Shown: positions 20,840-29,672 of the stretch, in pieces | How the letters are laid out: every line of letters begins with the position of its first letter | Position numbering within the stretch: position 1 is the stretch's first letter | NCBI GenBank assembly: GCA_951799405.1 | Contig: OX637362.1 | Coordinates: 9,006,703 to 9,070,702 of the forward strand | Source: Agapetus fuscipes | Taxonomy: Eukaryota > Arthropoda > Insecta > Trichoptera > Glossosomatidae | DNA length: 64,000 nt | Direction of reading: 5' to 3' | Translations under genes and position numbers: made by a program | Notes under the pieces: generated by a model | What the model saw: only the letters and a program-made list of their open reading frames with translations | The model's database searches: none | Told to the model about the DNA's origin: nothing

Positions 20840-22040
20840 AAAACACGGTTACGGATTTGCTTCCGCTTCAAATCTGTTGGTGTCAAGTCAGCTGGGAAGA
20901 AAATTGTGCCGTCACCCTGCCAGGTTTCTAACAAAAGCTTTGAAAATAAGATCAGAGTTGTGAGATCGCCAATCATTAAGATTTTTAAGGTCAGGAGGAA
21001 AATAAAATTTAATTTAGAAATATGTTCTGACTGCTGATATTAAATTGATAAATTCTTACATTGATATGCACATAATATATATACCTGTATTTATATTTTA
21101 TGAAATCAATCATTTTAATCCAAAGATCTCCTGAATTAACTATGCAATATTCTAGCAATATGTCCTTACATTTTGAAGACATTGGTAAAATTAGGCACAA
21201 GCTTCTAAATCTTGTCACTAGATGGCAGTATCCTAAAAGTGTAAAACAAACATGAAGTTTTGAAATTTTTATTTCCCAAAATAATTTTATGGACATAATA
21301 TAAAACTTTACCTTTATTTAATTTTATAATTTTTGGATGAATTCAAACAAAACACTGTTTATTTTCACCATAAAATTTATTTAATTAAACAAATTATTAA
21401 GGCGTTAATTTATTAGTTTATTTATTAATTTATTTAGTTTAGTTTAATTTACCTTTATTGTTTAAATTCTTAGTATCATAGAGGTATTATTTCACTATTG
21501 TAAATACTATCGATCAGCATTATATTTTGATTAAAAAGAGGAAAACAAGTTATTTTTTACTCCTAACACCGTTTATTTTCATTATTTCTTATATAAAAAA
21601 ATACATTTTCGGTCTTCAAACCATCAGGTATAATTTGAAAAAACATCATCAGATATCTTGGTTTCTTCAAATTATACCTGATTTAATGAATCAACGCATC
21701 ATCATCTTCTAAAGGCAGTGCCTTGCTACGCCAGCCATCTATCTCCCTTGGTTACCATACTCTTGAGCTGCGAATAGAAGGAGATATCTATGAGCCGTTA
21801 CAAATCCTGGAAGTTTGTAGTTTTTCGGCCTCTTGTTCGTTTTCTACAGATTTTTCCTTCAAAGATGTTGCGAAGAAAGGTGCTATGTCTTATCCAGTGT
21901 CCTATTAGTTATCTCCTTCAAAATATGACTTATAAGCTCTCTTCCTTCTTCTACTTCCTTCAACACCTCGTCTTTAGACTTCTTCTCAACCCATGATATT
22001 TTGGACACACACTATTAGGAGCAAGGAATAACTAGTTCTA
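20840..22040. other. AT-rich intron
   Basis: This stretch holds an AGATGGCAG word at 21225, a short repeat edge with CATCAGGTATAATTTGAA (21620-21680, an inverted pair around ATCATCAGATATC) and otherwise AT-rich DNA. No exon was found. Confidence 0.45.
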
Positions 22041-22044
22041 TCTT

Positions 22045-22305
22045 CAAATCTAATCTAAGTTGCAAAGATATGTAACATTAAGGATTCACATTATATGTAT
22101 TTTCACAAGCTGACACGTATAAGTTTGTGTTGAAACATGCCGCATGTGGACTTACAATATAAAAACCCGAATCTCAAAGGAACATACACCCTGAAACTCT
22201 TGCCGACCTCCCTGAAACAGGGGTGACATTGGCAAAGTGAACCATTTTCTACAGCATGGGTGGTCAGCCGCATACCAACCTATTAGTCAAGGAACATACA
22301 GACAA
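22045..22305 (+). repeat. family C repeat, full copy
   Basis: It runs from ATCTAATCTAAGTTGCAAAG to CTATTAGTCAAGGAACATAC. The copy is nearly complete, with the element's conserved GGTGACATTGGCAAAGTGAA and GGGTGGTCAGCCGCATACC. Confidence 0.9.
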
Positions 22306-22459
22306 AATTACATTTTTAAAATCAATAAATAATAATTGTATGGACATCAAAACTAAAACAGAAAACAAAATTCTAATTTTAAAACCCCTAACCGCCAACA
22401 TTAAAGATCAACCGCCATTTCTTTCTGTCCTTACATACTTCTTCCGTATCTCGTTGAGA

Positions 22460-22710
22460 CTATATTTTGATGTATTCCCCCGTAGGAGCCCTGTAGTACG
22501 CTGGAGGCGGATGGTTGTGCTGCTCCTTGTGGATGAGAACGCTGTCTCCGCTGGTCCGCGCCCTGGACCCACAGTGCTTCATGTCGTAGCTGGAGCACCT
22601 CCACAGCTGCGTGCCGTCTGCCTTCTTGCGGCGCTTGTTGTATGTGAACTTGTTGATCATCAGCAGGGTCGCGTGCTTGGTCTTGATGTATGCAGCGGCA
22701 ACTGCTTCTC
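22460..22710 (-). CDS. mod(mdg4): mod(mdg4) alternative 3' exon E13, FLYWCH type
   Basis: The acceptor is CATTTGTTTTGTAACACAG, with the exon starting GAGAAGCAGTTGCC at 22710, and 82 residues follow. It reads AAAYIKTKHATLLMINKFTY, LWRCSSYDMKHC (seven residues between cysteines), QHNHPPPAYYRAPTGEYIKI and stop. It is a regular member of the long class. Two family C repeats flank it on either side. Confidence 0.91.
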
Positions 22711-22761
22711 CTGTGTTACAAAACAAATGACAATGTTAGTAGAATCTCTGAAACTGCAAAT

Positions 22762-22981
22762 ACTCTAATCTAATCTAAGTTGCAAAGATATGTTACATTG
22801 GAGATTCACATTATATGCATTCTCACAAGCAGACACGTACAAGTTTGCGCTTGCACATGCCGCATGTGAACCTACAACATAAAAACCAAAATCTCAAATG
22901 GACATATACCCTGCAAAGTGAAACATTTTTTACAGTATGAGTGGTCAGCCGTATACCAACCTATAGGTCAAGGAACATACA
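22762..22981 (+). repeat. family C repeat, internally deleted
   Basis: The copy has both ends, but the segment around the CTCTTGCCGACC and CCCTGAAACAGG words is missing (it reads ACCCTGCAAAGTGAAACA). Confidence 0.85.
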
Positions 22982-22984
22982 CTG

Positions 22985-23700
22985 AAGACTTATCATCCTA
23001 GCTCCCAGCATGGAATGGAAGCATTCTACCAACTTAGCTATTGACCGGGTCTCCGATTAAAAATAATACTCAGACATATTTTCATTGCCCTTGGATTCAA
23101 AAGCAGACTTCCTACTACAATATTTTATTATTTATTTAGCATATTCACTATTTTAAAGTCCAGTGGATAGCTGAGTTGTAAAATGTGTGCATTCCATACC
23201 CAGAGCTCAGGTTTGATTCCCACCAATGGTATCAGAAATGATTTTTGGCTACGGTTTTTATTTCAAAACTAAAATAAAATACCAGCAAGGCTTGATGATG
23301 AGTTGATGATTTCTTTATATTGCCGTTTTGTGATGTAGTCACTCCAAGGGCGCTTACTCAGACTTCACAAGAAATGAGACCTAGCCCCATCAGAAGCTGG
23401 GAAACCACTACTTCAAGTTAAAAGCAAAGGAAAGTAGTAAGAGTAACCTATTTGTGTTCACAGGTAAGGGCCAGCCTTACGCCAACCACTTGAAGTGATG
23501 CGTTCCCAGCTCCCAAGGGGCTGAATCTCATTTCTTGTAAAGGTTGAATCAGCTATGTCAATATTATATTTTGGGTTTAAAATAAAATGCTAAAACAGGA
23601 AATCTTTTCTGACACTCTTAGTGAGCATTGAACCCTAGCTCTCGGCATGGAATGAAAGCATTCTACCAACTGAGCCATCGGCTAGGATACAATGCCATGG
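22985..23700. repeat. SINE family B cluster, head-to-head copies
   Basis: A minus-strand head fragment lies at 22985-23045. A plus-strand copy runs from the decayed A-box ATAGCTGAGTTG (23166) to about 23450. A minus-strand copy runs from 23455 to a head near 23690 (GCATTCTACCAACTGAGCCA is its reversed A-box). Shared body words are AGAAATGATTT, TTTCAAAAC-like, CACAAGAAATGAG and GAAGCTGGGAAACC. Confidence 0.75.
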
Positions 23701-24045
23701 TCACATTCAGTGAATGAGCTACCAAAACATGGAAAAAACAATAATGTTGGTGAATTTGGAATGTACAAACTAATACTAGTTAATAAACAAATATTTTTTG
23801 TGTTCTTTCTGGTTTGACCATGTTCTTATGTGTTAACACCAACGCGCGTCCACAAAGAGAATGAAGACCGCCACGGCGCTTTGATAACTCGCCTTGACGA
23901 TGCTTTCTGTTCTTAAAAGCGAAATGTCGACAGATGCAGGAGCTGCAAATAAAACATGGTCAAACTCGAAAGAACACTAAAACAGTTTATGATCAACACC
24001 GGCCGTGAAAGTGAAAGTTGTAAAGTTTATTTCATACTAGATAGT

Positions 24046-24239
24046 TTATTGATGCGAGTGATATTGATTCAGTGACACCACTTCATTGTCTATGGTGGTG
24101 AGCGCGGCCTTGCACTTCTGGCTGCATCTCTTGGTGCACAGCCAGCGCTTCTTGGAGCCGCCTGCGTTTGACAGGTAGTACTTCTGCTGCCCCATCATTA
24201 TGTGCTCTCTGCCGCGATTGTTCAAGTAAAATACAGGAC
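24046..24239 (-). CDS. mod(mdg4): mod(mdg4) alternative 3' exon E14, short FLYWCH type
   Basis: The acceptor is GTTCTGCTTCAG, with the exon starting GTCCTGTATTTTAC at 24239. The frame runs 63 residues to TAA at 24046-24048. The exon has no early ATG, so it is easily missed. It reads PVFYLNNRGREHIMM, GQQKYYLSN, RWLCTKRCSQKC (seven residues between cysteines, with an extra Cys) and NQYHSHQ, then stop. It belongs to the E5/E6/E7 class by length and ending. GAAATAAAC in sense, 15 to 23 bases after the stop, contains a possible poly-A signal. Confidence 0.87.
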
Positions 24240-24283
24240 CTGAAGCAGAACAAATTCATATTTAATGTGATGTAAGCTTACAA

Positions 24284-24735
24284 TCTAAAAAAAATCTAAG
24301 TTGCAAAGATATATATCATTTGAGATTCATATTAAATGCATTCCCACAAGCAGACACGCATAAGTTTGCGCTAAAGTTGCAGGGTTTATGTTCATTTGGG
24401 GTTTGGATTTTAATTTGTAAGTACACATGCAGCATATGTGAGTATAAACATTAATGTCTGTTTATAGGGGTGCATTATAGTATTCCTTGACTTATAGGTT
24501 GGTATGAGGCTGACCACCCATACTGTAAAAAATGGTTCACTTGGCCAATGTCACCCCTGTTTCAGGGAATGTCGGCAAGAGTTCCAGGGCTTATGTTCAT
24601 TTGAGGTTTGGATTTTATTTGTAAGTACACAATCAGCATTTGTAAGCGCGAACTACACGTGTTTGTTTGTGGGCATACATCTGAGAGCTTTGAATGAATA
24701 TATCCTTGCAACTTAGATTATAGATAGATGAAATA
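24284..24735. repeat. two abutting family C repeats, opposite orientations
   Basis: 24284-24375 is the left end of a plus copy. From about 24370 the sequence switches into minus-strand material, with a complete minus copy from TATTCCTTGACTTATAGGTT (24480) to TTGCAACTTAGATTATAGA (24727). Confidence 0.8.
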
Positions 24736-24979
24736 TGAGCTTTAATGTTACTATGTCTTTGCAGCTTAGATTCACGATTATATAGATAAAAAAAAAACTT
24801 AAGATGTTGGCATCATATGTCAAAAACAGACTTAAAATAACACTCTATAATCTGAACAATTATTTTTGTTTTTGCCAGTTTTCGTTAAGGGTTTCATGGA
24901 AACTGATTATAACAAGACCTTGCATATGCCCTAAGGCATGAGACAATGGAGCATGTTCTTATAAATTGACTTGGATATA

Positions 24980-25085
24980 TAAACACCTAAACGGGAAATC
25001 ATCTGGCACCCTCGCAGGAATCAAACCCCAGCTTTCTGGCTCTGAACTTAAGCGTTATACTAAGTAGGCTATCAAAGGGACTTTT
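24980..25085 (-). repeat. SINE family B head fragment
   Basis: This is a reversed tRNA-like head (decayed B-box GGAATCAAACCCC, decayed A-box TACTAAGTAGGCTATC) with the adjacent body CGGGAAATCAT. Confidence 0.5.
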
Positions 25086-25261
25086 CAATAAAGGTGTTGT
25101 TAGTAAAATAAAACATCTCAATAAAAATTTATGACAAAATATTTATTTTAATGTTAAGACTTAAAATTACACCTTACAAAAATACACTTATGTAAGTATT
25201 GGCATATTTAAGTGAAAAAAATATAAGTAACTGAAAAAAAAATACTTGAACATTATCATTA

Positions 25262-25550
25262 GGGGCTGTCCATATATAACGTCATTCGCATTTAGGGGGG
25301 GGGGGGGTCTGGTCTGCGGATGATGGTAAATGATGTACGAGTCCCAGAAGTGACGTCGTTCTTGTAAATACCAATTTTTACACAATATCCAAAATAGTAT
25401 GCAAGTAATATAACATTATTAATTATTAAGCTCATCCATTATTACAGCAAGAGGGGGGGAGGGGGTCATTAGATAATGACTATAGGATGATTGTAGGGCG
25501 GGGGGGTCGAAAATCGGCCAAAATCGATGACGTAATTTATGGACGGCCCC
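25262..25550. mobile_element. MITE, Harbinger-like, 289 bases
   Basis: The terminal inverted repeats are GGGGCTGTCCATATATAACG at the left and the complement of CGTAATTTATGGACGGCCCC at the right. Both ends are flanked by TTA (25259-25261 and 25551-25553), the three-base target duplication usual for PIF/Harbinger elements. Two poly-G stretches lie inside. There is no coding capacity. Confidence 0.8.
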
Positions 25551-25688
25551 TTACCTCTATAAGTAAGAAAATAGATAAATAATTATGGTTCTATATCATT
25601 CATCTAATAAGAAATTGGACTAGAAATAAAAAAGTAAAAATTAAATCCTGAACATATTTCAACTGCAAAATTACAGTCATCTTCTGTA

Positions 25689-25908
25689 CCCTTAGTACGA
25701 GTTGCAAAACTTGAGAAAAGTAAAGTTTACGGAAAATATTAAAGAGTGTGCCGTTTTTGTTTCTTACACTTTATGGTCTTAGCAAAAGAGTGACAGTGAT
25801 GAAGAAAATCAAGTTCAAACAAACAAAAATGGCAGATTTTGGGGGAAATCACTCTTTAATAATTGCCGTAAACTTTACATTACTCAAGTTTTGCAACTCG
25901 TACTAAGG
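25689..25908. mobile_element. MITE with about 60-base inverted repeats, copy 1
   Basis: The left end CCTTAGTACGAGTTGCAAAA and the right end TTTTGCAACTCGTACTAAGG are inverted copies extending about 60 bases inward (to TTAAAGAGTG and CACTCTTTAA). The centre carries TTAGCAAAAGAGTGACAG. A second copy is at 61451-61686. Confidence 0.9.
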
Positions 25909-26251
25909 CCCGGTATTTTCATCGTTAGCATAGCGACTTTATACTGAATGAGAAGGACGCACTTATGTCAATTGTGTAGGTAGATTTTTTTATTAGTTTA
26001 AAATCACATAAGCTAACGTTGAATATACTGGACCTAAGGGTACAGCAGTAGAAACTTGTATGAAGAAAAAACTTTTAGAAAAAATCAATAGATGCTGTTG
26101 TATGGTTCAATACACTTAGATTGGCTCAAAAGGTTTGTCATTTACTGGAATGTAAGGTAAGAAGGTAAATAAAAGAAGGAAATATTATATTTTTATTTGT
26201 ACTCATTTTAGGTTTCTTTAATACTGGTCTACTCAAGGATTGAGTATAAGC

Positions 26252-26381
26252 TCAAGGACTTAGTGCAATGGAGTCTGGCAGATAATCCTCGGTTCTTTGG
26301 AGATTCGTAGGATTTCTCTTTCTGATTTTCTTTTGTGGCAGCAATGAGGGATCAAAGTTTGGATGCCTTATGACGTGTTTT
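26252..26381 (-). CDS. C2H2 cassette E15, terminal exon
   Basis: The acceptor is CAATTCTTTCAG, with the exon starting AAAACACGTCATAAGG at 26381. Joined to the exon at 27176-27326 it completes the second zinc finger (LRKHVIRH) and runs on to a stop at 26252-26254. The tail of about 35 residues is basic and then acidic (PQKKIRKRNPTNLQ, EDYLPDSIALSP). The KKIRKRN stretch could be a nuclear signal. Frame continuity across the junction (AG plus A gives Arg) and the exact C-x2-C-x12-H-x3-H spacing make this pairing convincing. Confidence 0.85.
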
Positions 26382-26502
26382 CTGAAAGAATTGATGAGGA
26401 TATTTTTTAATTTACATTATTTATTATAAAATATTGAATAACTAAGGGCTCATTATGTATCCTTGCCCGACACCTTCATGTAGATTGAAATAATCACTAT
26501 TA

Positions 26503-26750
26503 TTCCTTTGAGCAATAGGTTTAAACGAGACGGACCACCCATACTATAAAAAATTGATTCCCTTTTGAAAATGTCACCCTTGTTTCCTTGCCGACTTGAA
26601 CTGAGTTAAAGTCGGCAAGGCTTGCAGGATTTGTGTTCATTTAATGTTTGGGTCTTATTTAGTGAGTACGCTGCAGAATGTGTTAGCCTAAAGTTACACA
26701 TGTTTGCTTGTAGGCATGCATTAAATATTAATGGATGAATTGTCATTGTC
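26503..26750 (-). repeat. family C repeat, diverged, in the E15 intron
   Basis: Recognisable words are GACCACCCATACTATAAAAA, GCTTGCAGGATTTGTGTTCA and TGCTTGTAGGCATGCATTAA. It is older than most copies in the window. A block with GATGATGCC and GCGAAAACGTTTGAC follows (26752-26790) and is shared with 660-690. Confidence 0.75.
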
Positions 26751-27175
26751 CTGATGATGCCTTTTTAGGCGAAAACGTTTGACTTTTTTAAAATAAAATT
26801 TTAGTGAATTAAAACAGTGTATTATTTAATTAATTATTAAATATTAACATGAAATGTGAATGTATATTTGCAACTAAGATTATAGATACATATAGAGTAT
26901 TGTGTTGAAAAGAGCTTTGATCACATGATTCATAATTAGTTATACTAAATAGCGTTAGGCACTCTTACACACATTCTATATTTTAATAGATGGAAAGAAT
27001 TGCGTTTAAAAGTGCTTTATTCACACCCTTTTGTGATTGTATTAAAAAGCCATGGCCACAAAAGCCACAACCCTGCATCAGGATATTTTTCCACTTTTTC
27101 TCTCCCCAATTTCTCAGTATAAGTACTTTCCTTATTCTACTGTTCAAGAGTGGTATAGTTGTCTATGGTCCTCAC

Positions 27176-27326
27176 CTTAGATGGTCTCTCCTGGTGAATT
27201 TCTTCTCGCACACCACACAAGTATAGTTCTTTTCTCCGGTATGAGTTCTCGTGTGACGGTTCAGATCATCGTTTCGGGAAAATCTCTTGCCACAGCCGTC
27301 CCATATGCAGACAAAGAGGCGCTTTT
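27176..27326 (-). CDS. C2H2 cassette E15, first exon
   Basis: The acceptor is TTTACTTTCAG, with the exon starting AAAAGCGCCTCTTTG at 27326. The donor AAG|GTGAGG follows 27176. It encodes finger 1, [20 protein letters not shown] plus HTRTH (C-x4-C-x12-H-x3-H), the linker TGEK, and the first half of finger 2 ([16 protein letters not shown]). Reading straight on past the donor meets a stop at once, so splicing is needed. The two exons together are 281 bases, that is 3n+2, the same entry phase as all FLYWCH exons. The finger style is Kruppel/KLF-like, a DNA-binding type. It may be an alternative tail of mod(mdg4) or part of a separate gene whose other exons lie outside. Confidence 0.85.
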
Positions 27327-27640
27327 CTGAAAGTAAAGAATACAACTTTATTACAGCTCACGAAATAAATGTTTTTCTCGTAAGCATATTCATTATTTGA
27401 AAGACTGATTTAATTATCTAATGTTTTATTAAGTGTCAAATTAGATTTGAATTTTTTCCAAAGTATGCTTATAAGAATGACGCTAGTGTAAAGTAAAAAC
27501 AATAACTAACTAAAAGCAATGAATGATAAGTTAATACAAAAGTATTTACTCATTTTACTCATTTACACAAGGAAAAAGTTCTACCGATTTTGACTATCGT
27601 TTGAAACACAGAGGGCGTACAAGTGATTATAATTTATAAC
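27327..27640. other. intron upstream of the C2H2 cassette
   Basis: AT-rich sequence between the E15 acceptor and the LINE. No feature is recognised. The LINE 5' end probably falls in its right part. Confidence 0.4.
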
Positions 27641-27699
27641 TGCACTATTTTTGTTTGATTACCTTGGTTTTGGACCGATTTCTCGAGATATAAACATCG

Positions 27700-28482
27700 A
27701 TGGAAGGTGGAAGGCGCAGGAAGGCGGTGACCACCACCCCGATCACAGTGTCGTCACCAGTGGACCTGGTGGAGGAGCTGCGGCTCATCAAGGTAGAGTT
27801 GAGAGAATTGCGGCCTCTAAAAGGCGTAATCGAGGCCCTTAACAAGGACATTGCTGAACTGAAAAAAGCAGTAACGTACCAAGATGAGAGGGTGGACGAC
27901 TTGGCCCAAAAGGTTGGGGAGTATGGGGGCCGAATTGTGGAGATAGGTAACAAAGTGGAAGGCTTCGAGTGCAGACTTATAGCACTCGAACTCAACCAGG
28001 AAAAAAATGAACAGGAAAAGAGAAAAAATAACCTTGAGATTTCAGGAGTGCCTGAAAGCCCAAGGAAGGAGCCACAAGAAGTGGCGCTGGCCATAGCGGT
28101 GGCTCTTGGAGTCTCCCTGACTCCTGCTGACATCACCTTCGCCTCCCGAGCTGCGCACACGTCTCGCGAGGCTGCCAAGCGGCCCCGAGCCATAATTTTG
28201 CAGCTCAAGGAGCAGTCCAAGAAGGACGCGCTCTTGGCAGCGGTGAGGCGCGCAAAGGGTATCACTGCGGACAAGGTGGGATACGCCGGCAAAACGGCAG
28301 TGTATTTGAATGACCATCTGACAAGTACCAGCAAGTCTCTGCTGCGCGCCGCAAAGGCAAAGTGCCTGAGTGCGGGATTTCAGTTTGTCTGGTCAAGAGA
28401 CTGTCGTTTATTCGTCAGGAAGAACCCCACTTCACCGCCAATCCGGATATCAAGAGAAGAGGACTTAAAGAAAATATTATAA
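27700..28482 (+). CDS. LINE ORF1, coiled-coil RNA-binding protein
   Basis: The protein has 260 residues. Residues about 20-110 are rich in Glu, Lys and Leu with heptad spacing (LVEELRLIKVELRELR) and should form a coiled coil. From about residue 112 the motif NNLEISGVPES begins an RRM-like ORF1 core, with LGVSLTPADITFASR and AIILQLK. The C-terminus is basic. No zinc knuckles are seen. ORF1 proteins of this kind bind element RNA and form the ribonucleoprotein with ORF2. The first ATG at 27700 gives the full coiled coil. A longer frame at 28362-29495 overlapping its end is AT-rich low-complexity reading and is not a gene. Confidence 0.85.
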   Translation: MEGGRRRKAVTTTPITVSSPVDLVEELRLIKVELRELRPLKGVIEALNKDIAELKKAVTYQDERVDDLAQKVGEYGGRIVEIGNKVEGFECRLIALELNQEKNEQEKRKNNLEISGVPESPRKEPQEVALAIAVALGVSLTPADITFASRAAHTSREAAKRPRAIILQLKEQSKKDALLAAVRRAKGITADKVGYAGKTAVYLNDHLTSTSKSLLRAAKAKCLSAGFQFVWSRDCRLFVRKNPTSPPIRISREEDLKKIL

Positions 28483-29204
28483 TCACTGCACTGACGTTTG
28501 GGCTTTTAATTTCAAATGAGAATATCACCATCATTTATGCACAATGGTCGAATGTTTTTGCAATCTTGTTCCGCTTTTTAAATGTTTGCTTGTTGGTCCT
28601 TTCGTCAATTAATGCTTGCACTTTTGCAATGGTTTTGTTCCTTATGTTTATTTGTTCTAATCTTCACTTAGTTTTGCGATTTTGCAGCTCAATGAGTGGA
28701 GGGCCCGGAAGTCTTGCAATGCCGTGTAAATCAATAATAATTAATAATGTCAACATGCTAATTTTTAAGGCCAACCAACCTCAGCGTAAATCAACAAAAA
28801 GTGACCATCGACTAAGCCGCATTTATTTATTAATATCTAGGTATCTTAATCACAAAATAAATAAAAAAATTATAAAGTTTAATGTCATTCAAGAGGATTA
28901 TGATATTATCCATTATTCCACTACCATTATTCTATTAAATCTAAAAATAAAAAAAAATATAAAAGATAAGTCTCTCAAGCCAATTATATTTATTTTAGTA
29001 ATTTATAGATTACGTTTATGTACTTTAACATCTTCACTTTTTTTTAAGCACCTTTATTTACTTTTGTTTCCCTTATATATTTACTGGATGTTCCTTTCGT
29101 CATTTGTTTTGTATTTTCGAATGATTATAATTGTTGCACTAACGCTTTACTGTCTTATGCTACTGTTACATTTTTATCTACTGTCTTTTTTGCACTACCA
29201 TTTT

Positions 29205-29425
29205 GCACTAGTTTATGGTTTTACACGGTTATTTTATTGTTTTACACTATTTCATTGTTTTACACTACTATTTTATTGTTTTTCACTACTGTTTTATTGT
29301 GTTACACTTCTATTTTATGGTTTCACACTATTATATTGTTTTACGCCACAACTTTATTGTTTTATACTACTGTTTTATTGTTCTACACTACTATTTTATT
29401 GTTTTACACTATTTTTACTTTTATA
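29205..29425. repeat. short tandem repeat in the LINE spacer
   Basis: Units of about 20-21 bases, of the form TTTTATTGTTTTACACTACT, repeat about ten times with single-base changes. The run is in the spacer of about 1.19 kb between ORF1 and ORF2, and explains the hydrophobic chance frames there. Confidence 0.85.
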
Positions 29426-29672
29426 TCTAATGTTTTACACTTCCTGTTTATTCACTTTTACATTTGTTTTACTTCAAGTATGCTATGCCTTGTAATTTTG
29501 ATGGGTCTCACTCACACTTCGTATATTATAACACTTTATTCGGTAATACGTGCTCGGTGCACTAACCTAATTATCTATATATTTCTTACTCAAATTAATT
29601 CACAATTACCAAGTTTTAACCACACAGTTTTATATAATTATAATTACGAATTATCTATAATTTCACATATCG

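Noticed and set aside
22256..22768. A 170-codon plus-strand frame over E13
   Set aside because: It is the opposite-strand shadow of the finger exon, with its start in a family C repeat.
28362..29495. A 377-codon plus-strand open frame between the LINE ORFs
   Set aside because: It overlaps ORF1's end in another frame and is AT-rich with repeated Phe-Tyr-Leu-Cys runs created by a 21-base tandem repeat. No domain is visible.
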